Shown here in pieces: positions 57,101-60,956 of a DNA stretch of 64,000 bases. Source of the stretch: Gerris lacustris (Eukaryota; Arthropoda; Insecta; Hemiptera; Gerridae); NCBI GenBank assembly GCA_951217055.1, contig OX578284.1, positions 19,044,187-19,108,186 on the forward strand, written 5' to 3'. The notes beneath the pieces were generated by a model that ran no database searches, was not told the DNA's origin, and saw only the letters and a program-made list of their open reading frames with translations. The position numbers were made by a program, and so were the translations under genes. Each line of letters starts with the position of its first letter. Within the stretch, counting starts at the first letter, position 1.

Positions 57101-59505
57101 ATTAACATTAATAAAAATAAAAGTTCTAGTTACTGTACTATTTGTAATTATCTCTAAATTTATAAGCAGCATAAATATATTTTGAGAAATTTGACCAGTC
57201 AAGTCCATTAATAAAGCTTTTGATTTCGGTTGTAGTTAAAATTGGCTTCAATAGGAATTGCTCTCTGTACTTTTTCAACGCCGGGCAAAATGCTAGAAAA
57301 TGTTCTATACTTTCTTTTTCTCCTAAGCCACACAGATCACACATTATATCCCTGTCGTCCTTCATCCATGGCTTGTATTTGAGCGGCAGCACGGACCCCC
57401 GTGCTTTGAAAATCAAGGTGATTTGTTTAAAACACAGATTTGTCTGGTCAATATATGTATTATTCATATCAAATTGAATATACTTGTATGTTTCATGAAA
57501 TTTTGATTGAGAAACTCTTGAATGTAGTTCAGCTCTTACGCCTGACTTAACATTTTCTAAAAACGAGTTCATAGCCCTCAGAGCTAATTTCATGTCTCCA
57601 AGCCATTGTTCTACCTCACTTGTATTGAAATTGAAATTATATCTCTCTGCTAAATGCAAGATAGATATGTAATAAAAATTTACACTAAGGTTCCTATTCC
57701 AAAAAACACAATAAATTTGTAATAAATATATCATATTGAAAGACCACTACAAGAGGGCTTAGTGTTTTCTTTTAATTTCTCATACATGTAGTATATAGAA
57801 AAGAAAATATTGCAATGGCATGAAAATCCTATTTTAATGAATTAAGACTTAATGAGGTTCCCTGAGTCCGAAAAAGTGGTTATTAAAAAATGACTGCCTG
57901 TAATCTGTTAATTCAATTAAATTTGGCATACATGTACAGAAAAATCAAAACACAAGGTAAAATTGAGAAATGAATTTTAGCTTTAAATTTAGGGGTGCCA
58001 ACCCCAAAAAACTAAACCAAAAAAATGGGTTTTTGAAAACTGTTCTGACAATATCTGATTAAAAAAATTATGAGTGTAGTCCATTTAAATATAAATCTAA
58101 ACAAAGCCGTTTTCCAGGGAAAAATCTAGTTCCAGAGAAAATAGTATTAAACACAGATGGTTAGAGGCCAGGTTCAATTCCATGCCAAAGAGGAATTTTT
58201 TTATGGTAAATTTGATAAAATGAATGTTCAATAATAATTAAAATTTTATTACAAAAAAACTCAAAACAACTGGACCACTAATTAGGTACTCATGTAAGAG
58301 AAACTTTAGTATGAGTTGTATCAGACAGATTTTTCTTAATTTGAAATAATTAGTTGATTAAATCCAATTTTGTAATAATTAGTTTGACTTAGTCTTCTAA
58401 ACAAACATTAAAGGGTATAAAGGGCCCAACAGAAGAATGATTTGGTCTGGTGGTTGGCCCGATTTGGTCCCCGCAACAAACTGATTAATTCTATTCCTAT
58501 CACTATTACGACAAAGGGACATCATTTGTTTGTAAAAATGCAGTTATCAGGTCACCTTAGGAAAAGAGGTTAGAAAATTGGGGGGGCCTCACTCAAATGT
58601 ATTATTTAGACAAAGGGATATCACCTCTAAAATGTATAAATCTTAAAAATAAACTGTTTTGACAAAGGGATATAATCTCTTAAGTGTATAAATCAAGCGA
58701 AATTGTGCTGCCAAGCGATTCTCGACTGTATCGCGCACTATAGATTAGCCCATTTGGTAAATAAACTTAAATGGTTTGTTGGAGGCTTCGAAACCGTATT
58801 CTAAAGTTTAGCTTAAATTAAATATTTTTGGCTTTAAATTTAGTCATACTATGTAATATGAGTAAGCTTTGTTCGAGTAAGTCGAACCAGATTTTCTTTT
58901 CTTAAAACAGATTCTTATTTTCTCAATACACTAATGGTTTTAAACCAAAAATCTTATAATCTACACCTTATTGAACACACAATATAGTGCAAGCAAACCC
59001 CAGAAATTTATAAAAACACATTGCTTTTATACTATTAGGGGTAATCACAAGATAAATTGGTACTGCAACATCTTCTATATTATAAAAGTTTTACCTAAAG
59101 GACTAGTTAACTAAAATTATAAAAATTAGTGACATCTACGAGGGAATTTTGACTGGTAGCTTACATGATTTATCGTCAATATTGGAAAATCGATTAAAGT
59201 CGATAATCATAGTAGTCAATATTACATAATTTGGTCAATACGTACAGCACCAACAACTCTAAGTTTTATAAACTCAGAATCCGATGTTTCTTTACTGCTC
59301 TTTTCAGGTTTCTCTTCGTTTTCCTTCTCGGGCTCTACTTCGGTCTCTTTGGACTGACCTTCTTCCGGTTCCACATCCTTCAGGAAAAAAATAATTACAA
59401 TAAAAAATATTAATGAAGTAAAAAAAAAATAATAACATTCGTAACATATAACGTGATAGGCGGAAAGAAATGGAAGCCACCCACTTTATCCAGATCCTGA
59501 GGCAT
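39119..59505 (-). CDS. Small ubiquitin-related modifier (SUMO)
   Basis: Five coding exons on the minus strand, all joined in phase 0: 59485-59505, 59246-59377, 55524-55601, 54710-54781 and 39119-39196 (stop TAA). Introns are GT-AG (donors GTGGGT, GTACGT, GTAAGT, GTAATT). The 126-residue product has an acidic N-terminal tail (about 1-40), then a SUMO fold with SEFIKLRVVG, DQNEILFKIK, NTLRFLFDGRRI and LEVYQEQMGG. The di-Gly at 118-119 is followed by a seven-residue propeptide to be removed by a SENP/Ulp protease before conjugation to lysines. Wording is nearer vertebrate SUMO1 (YIKL, RFLFEGQRI, EVYQEQTGG) than Drosophila Smt3. Met replaces the usual Thr before Gly-Gly. The last intron (15.5 kb) contains the giant ORF on the opposite strand. 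Whether this is the sole SUMO gene or a second paralogue cannot be told here. Confidence 0.93.
39283..39420. repeat. Tandem repeat, ~59-base unit, about 2.5-3 copies
   Basis: ACAAGATATTTCGATTTGGC then AGTGATGCTGCAGAAG...TATAA recurs three times. It lies in the last SUMO intron, about 90 bases from the acceptor of the final exon, so it borders the likely branch-point region. The minus-strand ORF here simply reads the repeat. Confidence 0.85.
39636..40041. mobile_element. pogo/Tigger-like MITE with internal TIR-like repeats
   Basis: The ends are CAGTAGAACCTCGATAAG and, in reverse, CAGTAGAACCTCGCTTAT, the wording of pogo/Tigger-type Tc1-mariner TIRs; TA follows the right end. Through the ~400-base interior, GTTATAGAGGTT or GTTATCGAGGTT-type motifs recur about eight to ten times, all in the same orientation. 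No transposase is encoded. It lies in the last SUMO intron. Confidence 0.85.
40042..41042. other. Intronic AT-rich stretch (SUMO last intron)
   Basis: No gene is supported. At 40900-41040, repeated GAACNGTTC-like phrases (GGAACAGTC, GAACGGTTCC, AGGAACCGC, AGTTCCC) suggest a MITE fragment without clear ends. Confidence 0.35.
41043..41582. mobile_element. MITE, family A (long copy) upstream of the giant ORF
   Basis: The left end GGCACTCTTTTACTTTGTTA plus CCCGCC is mirrored at the right by GGGTGGGTAACAAAAGTAAA plus AAAGTACC. The interior carries TGATATTCCTTTGTCCCAAA twice and related family A phrases, plus an internal copy of CTCTTTTACTTTGTTACCCA at about 41250. It ends about 0.8 kb before the giant ORF's start codon. 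Confidence 0.75.
41802..42390 (+). promoter_or_regulatory. Probable 5' leader/promoter region of the giant ORF
   Basis: A good acceptor-like site (TTTGTGTTTGTTTCAG, ending 41801) could start the leader exon. Alternatively transcription could start near TCAGTC at 42134-42139, which matches the arthropod initiator consensus. The stretch from 42060 to 42260 is less AT-rich than its surroundings. Several upstream ATGs precede the main start, including one at 42367 that opens a short frame overlapping the main ORF. An in-frame TGA at 42373-42375 means translation cannot begin further upstream without splicing. Confidence 0.35.
42391..54375 (+). CDS. Giant single-exon protein with predicted signal peptide, unrecognised family
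   Basis: One frame of 3994 codons runs uninterrupted through ~12 kb of AT-rich DNA, so it must be under coding constraint or very recent. The ATG has G at -3 and +4 and is the first in frame after a TGA. Residues 1-23 look like a signal peptide (hydrophobic 5-14). Cys 26 and 48 follow, in a compact-looking N-terminal segment (about 24-160). The bulk is low-complexity: Asn/Lys/Glu/Ser-rich, with many Asn-x-Ser/Thr sites, short coiled-coil-like stretches, an acidic block near 2241-2270 and Lys-rich blocks near 1550-1620. Basic sites KRYKR (538-542) and KRLKR (1533-1537) could be furin sites. A Cys island lies at 769-810 (Cys 769, 770, 779, 804, 810). The C-terminal ~200 residues look more structured, with one Cys near 3903. 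No repeat domain or enzyme motif was seen. It lies antisense inside the SUMO last intron. Possible roles (extracellular matrix, cuticle, silk-like or salivary protein) are guesses. Confidence 0.85.
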   Translation: MEWLHLVVITLIYVHEPKTVTWAKECEIPDYAYSEKRRKNHYGDEFVCLGRDVERDQRNSLYDSKLLSINTRKKNEDDEPYALFKDNRDPRYIQNNHYILSVLQPPTSNSTFQMLLHRFQPYGYGPYTMDTPKSVFNIYDKGPNTDDTPKQLILPVAQPAIEDVTTKWGMEINTCQAKDEINQNHKSLDQNEEDFKISENQQPIGANQNTDNEKHDKLLATNKVDILEPSVCVPENRTLEVTIPMNKAEIQELINPVPNINNAGHNENLNPVFENMVHQIISSHNSSDKTNASQQIIMNDKRKVYKNNKFNKLKNLNTTSRIANDGQWRQMAGQQRMPMRHLKQKKGPLWIDDPTLASKTRSFNLEKLSTIPENEQIQELSMPGNESAPGEYEFEAQKVIDFVQPDNMNNKLGEEKNNQADIIPTLEETVSTNPADIFSSEYNKNITSNVMKKNKNYPIIIANKAKNNNRWAHSFFTNHMKGLLPGPTYVNKDSEKKNGIDVSLSDDGIKYLKNIGKQKLETGDSEFEIPVQNYIFNKRYKREEEKTMSVNSGETETDVENNTNSSTLNESKEDYQSPREEPQQEMKINSNETNTEVKDGTVNFDFNHEDKIKPTSSLEKLYKKLNIFKSRAKETKNRAGSYSTIIDNDVRDIRTVEKEKYKKEFDQDFLKKWMELQQAFMSHLEKQSMPTFPVMNAVEVNGTSPPQFPVELKLKDNLNGFPIKLKELEETKIYNEKCQKANDITTVEPLKATTVKYETKKNKKRGIHCCFKLNDGQHCGEHDTDREQLKQIDLKIENKKMKGCPLKETCIEMILTKDKSKLTNHSSTGNDYNYEMPPFRIGVKNYTHSKSKVSKIQGMKDFNQLNSLTKVNKSQDKWEKQIQKLYEIINEEKKGEERNRTTYSSLHNMVDKDQSRKLLQSKTEWNMSATSDPVRNLKEEFPKKLNNRIFLESKPGQNISTEQIKKLLKDKKSRKILANHIISECNNINSNKETVDPLPDDLKVRYHNFVNQFREDLMKIRDVNHDNNSSYLQDNSIYTEGIKVNCPIVNTSQGLKSKAIKGSTLQNPEILLHKVYKSNSFIPNPEMKAKLLNKCENLKRNISQMLILMSELQDERKSNLESMNSCMQYNGFNNLLNNLRKFNRHPNFSTKYISGKNVGTLSKLRMGTMNLKDVDNKHEKDDGINLKDIDAKQEKVNGINLRGAEEDRKSSTTGIDSLNTNLTDTIDIRLIVPTIETNEEGIINIKGSDATATATVLKSLDSPEGKLSPDILNAKVSEEIQNNVVVTHNGEKCAGLRVTDATDKTNSDPIMEKATFDHINEKDVEVPMERKYADEINENKNDFTNETSPETLNDKYLDSNVGESITELYPSLEMQNEKGSDIFLDRGQNSSNESVLDSISEKNIIKAVQKDTPGIDKYGLSSTASPLDIKEDADIDKPSNENKPYVIKLASFPTNYNFSNSEKNNKKLGKVKYLNSNNSSGIFHMSKFTKIADQMQDIPHKLTMPIIMDILNSLMYNEESAHMSENKEDPREKRLKRDNFKPSDAKIAPSSENFEINMKAKKGKRKKNKKNKALIHKFTRSKIKPTTEEISIKSAKRNKSLLLKKHKIKPIYMPNLRGHSGIHIVPPFLFGDNIITINVTPCDDYYKSKNNNKNQYNYNNRGNIMIEEIKNNDTSKITEAKYFVMSNIKGEVTEKAKTNQETQLKIPLKIFRSKEKTTTIAVTPENRTRKFTVTFSPMTSNTNVLQTELNSFKATDFQQEKIITRMPIVKLKNENHNFNRIFEKILDFQDLKMMNTSNEKIFDPVKPMNFSTSTKRNLHTTTAYKSHNTPEQMEFTFTITLKPPKVLNLKTPIENISDFVNTSYTSTIKNLVFKNGKLNQTYLDFNTDYQATENQILTSNWISEAETAKSRMFDPRTQIPATNTDRNQYLVYTSPPTAMGKQPWNKIYNFDDKLFKAPLPVKHTDISPFKYGYRTSPRPLLQTLFPEEFKDTDYNIIYQDFKELNNGENLESLKANITKENFEQDRFKQTSEEPLASEPVEDYIFNIEEQTDESEVINDSEMMQEPEGNPYEIARNQEIQQSTELQTEVYDEIVENESSTEIQYDDELESVIETFGERPRLVSLYQPLATTEPITETLSQNESEESYNNLVLDYGIPIPILDSNQEITKNKDTMVLTEIIQVQPLTELPNLPPEEIDGPEDSIINTDWYKVYQKEIIPNYMLDEQSNVIATTYTPTGLEFEDEYKFEESSNEDEEEEDNDKDEKIEEEDINTTTVKLAKFYQSSSPTEASEEELEEVDEYDDDISTDFQELLFWQNITKKPHFQLNETHILPVEIQSFKSDIKTNTTNPEQESEVKAMKLELEQLRQLLNRSLLANKENSFTVLPSTQTINYFTQELTSEKLIPYSESKIYNESLDAVKYPGMEQINMTSENITASKENSHMSKTIEEKSNTMGILNLDNDGISSKQRNLTDLVKINQSDLDKINQSNLENSTKKVSSDLEESENDMDNSPTDQGEEEEDLETSSEDSEVIQFEDLPETIEANNAMEIISMMDKNDTIIEDPNIVQANNSKLNELKILDLANASKILETTTNQVELPPTHEVNSSELQQPGLKEINLSNDSVQIKSAKRYKTNYWSAKKAAKALRENPIEKDSKKENISSNLENEQNSDVILLDNISNDPADWVLHQEAMWNMDPWESFKQQENNKWNASSKEAIQRDKLLKDVMMSKIETDEPTFLKAKNGSTVSFPNQNDDDFGHHSNLFVKLNREPFQTKSRHLFDQISRKYIKAPYHNKYNKNKWNDSTKVLFQPNLSTLKDRYSEENEKHLEMQPFYFGNKSLRLKGHRLNAKRIPEKANSNVRKYTLGRQNNKINSSKKSKINNKSPKYRNPNSKKKIRTKQKVLSQNKAETFTNTSLGLAASNFTHGQNNSSINKTERSTVKTLSTHIAHPTQSLKIDKKVNQLKNPVIGYPNPGPKNNLKLNTNLPFKAKINKIGNQQNLLWDRDDRWDRLDNNLNKVEKLYDRNIIKKINQNFKKNMYGFDTKILDRGRSINSSRRSNLKNFNFYKQRLNRKMTLLKSLQNKNSDAKITPEEERKIKKILDGIISRYKGHTNDTMNENYMRFKTNKYNVATRRNATRIKNHKKFPKTMKIDRNKLKSRLKERNFINNLTETIPQHRFISVRRNKKLPILPFYNRLAKQYRSVNDRSMGWYPMTKIRSNKNLFFRNYVPQSEKENYELLHRHKKNYVLGIPYIRTFPNNNSTGFVSIINTQLNKLPNCNETESFNWGINGITRPVSGNSPDYSMYSQKRGKSANKMNDDGLTGAPIHGILSLVYPDDAVTNTSEPTKECNRDGKTDNPNGFRVAGYAGAGIPFNNYQLNSNQFDELLKTLENCNSNTTENSENKYKDLALLFKENPGRNKTRDNVNEVKAKLKMINWLLNFKTAQKINKIPQNKQNVLQSTSCAKQDASFMESPIKDREDVENMKKIITKYKTLLKMFEEQYGKTDIKDGMNQKFMKNYREEIITKDGNALVQRPILMWKKLRSKDKNPSKIEDPNKNLLDSNNKKKSHKISFMYGQNKQRKDMDSLPDDTQDSEDLEVIKPLQDDDDDNLETCNDIVFESYDEHQLDKIKDKDLAINNMSQSQLNGTRDALLLQPMPTSLLGKYKNLETYNSYHNGQTPRLKSNRENEGNYKLNSTVNKLYKSPLSCIGEMNNDKSKGNWDNWPLDKPYPNVKPQLTTDEPQSHMSNMTMEDKEVSANNILMLPIKFNTTDFVKLLNFKEENESDSIWQDEEMNHANQRTKLMDINNRNGYVFDVDRGGPNGIKNRYYITFDSLSPNTVKVKNISTIPMSNISNFVSMTGPGLNVMSIHKFLSPWDKNTTQTYINNRNVKGILKPEIRSIEKVCLWLRKPLSYNLTHQVPKVAISLGEVWPPMSEGQGPRNMKHYLVQVDPLLTLSKFPNQHIDYPSQISKVVWKAILHGFKTPKKTWQLSNQLG
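54582..54587 (+). terminator. Candidate poly(A) signal of the giant ORF
   Basis: AATAAA lies about 205 bases after the TGA stop and is followed by T-rich sequence. SUMO exon 4 begins only ~120 bases further on the opposite strand, so the nested transcript must end close to it or overlap it in antisense. Confidence 0.45.
55625..55860. repeat. Intronic dispersed repeat with TGTCTATCTGTCTGTCTATC phrase
   Basis: It contains GCAAGCGTAAGCAAGCTTC, then TCTATCTGTCTGTCTATC, then TTTTACGTGACGATAACTTG and TTTGGTATAAATTTCCTTA. The wording is typical of non-coding transposon interiors in arthropods. It lies in SUMO intron 2 (55602-59245). No termini were identified. Confidence 0.4.
56532..57740 (-). mobile_element. 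Non-LTR retrotransposon 3' end (C-terminal ORF2 fragment)
   Basis: On the minus strand, 57734-57138 is open for ~198 codons and ends ...KYIYAAYKFRDNYK. The diagnostic part is KPWMKDDRDIMCDLCGLGEK followed by SIEHFLAFCPALKKYREQF, the C-x2-C...H...C finger and surroundings of a LINE ORF2 C-terminus. The RNase H and reverse transcriptase regions are missing, so the copy is 5'-truncated. Downstream (lower coordinates) is an AT-rich tail with microsatellites, ending in a (TAATC)n-like repeat near 56535-56555, which may be the element's 3' tail. It sits in SUMO intron 2 in the same orientation as SUMO. Confidence 0.8.
56840..57050. repeat. Compound (ACAT)n/(AC)n/(AT)n microsatellite
   Basis: Continuous CACA, ACATACAT and ATATAC runs. 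The 61-codon minus-strand ORF here is merely the repeat read as Tyr/Val/Cys/Ile. Confidence 0.9.
57830..58210 (+). repeat. Dispersed repeat family B, copy 5 (SUMO intron 2)
   Basis: It carries GAGGTTCCCTGAGTCCGAAA, GGCATACATGTACAGAAAAA, TTTTCCAGGGAAAAATCTAG and GGTTCAATTCCATGCC in the same order and orientation as copy 1 at 8490-8900. Confidence 0.7.
58500..58700. repeat. Family A MITE fragments
   Basis: ACGACAAAGGGACATCATTTG, GACAAAGGGATATCACCTCT and TGACAAAGGGATATAATCTC are repeated at ~60-110 base spacing. They resemble the family A interior (CAAAGGGATAT) at 5173-5530 and 41043-41582. No TIRs are recognisable. Confidence 0.4.
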
Positions 59506-60185
59506 TGTGCTCGAACTTTAAAACTTAATTCAAGATTAAAAAAAATAAAAAAGATAATATTAAACACGAGCCAAACCGAAATAAAATAAAAATTGAAATA
59601 AGATACTCTAAATTTCACCAATTTTTGAAAGATCAACAACAAACTCTTAAAAACTCTAAACAACAAAAATGCTTGAAACTTCACCACTATTGACTTTTAA
59701 ATGCAAAATACACTAAATATATTTCGATTTATATAATTGATTATTCTGTTTTAAAGTTCTTTATAGTACTAAAAAATTAATTAATTAAAAATAGAGGTAA
59801 TATTTTTATTAAAACATATTACTGTAACCGTTTTAAAAAGTATAAATAGATTATAACTTTTAAATCTTAACTTAGGCAAACACTTTGGAGGCCTTTAGAG
59901 TATTTAACGCGGAATTTTCTATGACTAATATTTTGACAAATCAAGGAAAGGTTAAAATTCGAGATATCTGAACTGAACAGTGGAAAAGGACTTTATTTTG
60001 TGATTTTTTTTAATATTTTCTAAAAAGGAATTAGATTTTATGTGTTATTATTTACGTAAAAATTATAGTGATGGAGTTAAATAATATTATAAAAAGAGTG
60101 TGTGCTTGTCGACTTATTAAGAACTGAAATATTTAAGTTTCTATTTCGTAAGTTTATTTTAGTATATTTTATAAATATTTTCAAG
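59506..60185. promoter_or_regulatory. Divergent intergenic region between SUMO and aph-1
   Basis: The start codons of SUMO (minus, 59505) and aph-1 (plus, 60186) are 680 bases apart, head to head. With no other gene between them, this stretch must hold both 5' leaders and the promoters. It is AT-rich, without a CpG-dense patch or a convincing TATA/initiator that I can single out. No repeat family was recognised in it. Confidence 0.55.
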
Positions 60186-60956
60186 ATGACTTTGATGGAA
60201 TTTATTGGATGCACATGCATCGCATACGGCCCTACACTAGCTCTTATAGTTTTTACTATAATGAAAGATCCAGTTAGATGTATAATTTTAGTCGCCAGTG
60301 CGTTTTTTTGGCTGGTCGCTTTTTTAATATCGTCAATGTTATGGTACATGCTCCCACTCGAAAATCTTTTGATTTTGGGTGTCGTTTTCACCGTAGTATT
60401 GCAAGAACTTTTTAGATACGTATTATATGCAGTGTTAAAAGGGGCTGAAGACGGTCTTAAACACGTATCAGATGTAGATTCAAATGGTCAAACTAAAAAC
60501 CCAAGGAAAGTATTATCTTACGTTGCGGGGCTAGGGTTCGGTTTAATGAGTGGTACATTTTCATTTATTAATGTGTTGGCGGCAGTATCGGGCCCTAGCA
60601 CGATCGGGCTTCACGGGGGTTACAAATATTTTACTTTAGTGTCAGCATTCCTCACTCTCTGCTTCACGCTGCTCAACACAGCTTGGAGCATCATCTTCTT
60701 CTCTGCAGTAGAAAAGAAAAATTTCATTCTGCTCAGCTGGGTGATATTCAGTCACCTTTTAGCATCGTGTATCACAGTCCTGAATCAGAAAAGCCTCTAC
60801 CTCGTTGTTCTCGGTTTTACATATGTTATATTACTTATATCTGCTCATCTTGCTTACAAGACTTACGGTTTCACTCTAAGGGGGAGTCGCTGTTTACCCT
60901 TTGGAAGACATCGCCAGGAAGTTAGCACCAACTCTAGTCACCATGTTGTGAGTTAA
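60186..60956 (+). CDS. aph-1: Gamma-secretase subunit APH-1
   Basis: A single-exon ORF of 256 residues; start at the first in-frame ATG, in a good context (CAAGATGA). APH-1 is the scaffold subunit of gamma-secretase (with presenilin, nicastrin and PEN-2), the membrane protease that cuts Notch and other type I proteins. Seven hydrophobic segments lie at about 5-26, 32-55, 60-82, 110-132, 148-172, 180-200 and 204-224. The N-terminus (FIGCTCIAYGPTLAL) and FFWLVAFLISS match the family. The GxxxGxxxG motif in segment 4 is present (Gly 115, 119, 123), as are GPSTIGLHGG and the segment-6 His (190, SHLLAS). The second conserved His, in segment 5, is Asn 164 (LLNTAW versus LLHTFW in human). The loop after segment 2 is shorter than in human APH1A. 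The gene lies head to head with SUMO. Confidence 0.95.
   Translation: MTLMEFIGCTCIAYGPTLALIVFTIMKDPVRCIILVASAFFWLVAFLISSMLWYMLPLENLLILGVVFTVVLQELFRYVLYAVLKGAEDGLKHVSDVDSNGQTKNPRKVLSYVAGLGFGLMSGTFSFINVLAAVSGPSTIGLHGGYKYFTLVSAFLTLCFTLLNTAWSIIFFSAVEKKNFILLSWVIFSHLLASCITVLNQKSLYLVVLGFTYVILLISAHLAYKTYGFTLRGSRCLPFGRHRQEVSTNSSHHVVS

Noticed and set aside
59304..59687. 127-codon minus-strand ORF over SUMO exons 1-2
   Set aside because: It runs through the intron in a different frame from SUMO; the spliced SUMO frame explains the conservation.
60102..60185. N-terminal extension of APH-1 from a GTG codon
   Set aside because: There is no ATG in the extension, and the family begins near the Met at 60186 (FxGCT... 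close to the N-terminus).
60077..60391. 104-codon minus-strand ORF overlapping aph-1
   Set aside because: Antisense shadow of the clearly homologous APH-1 frame.
60683..60925. 80-codon + strand ORF inside aph-1
   Set aside because: Alternative-frame shadow of aph-1.
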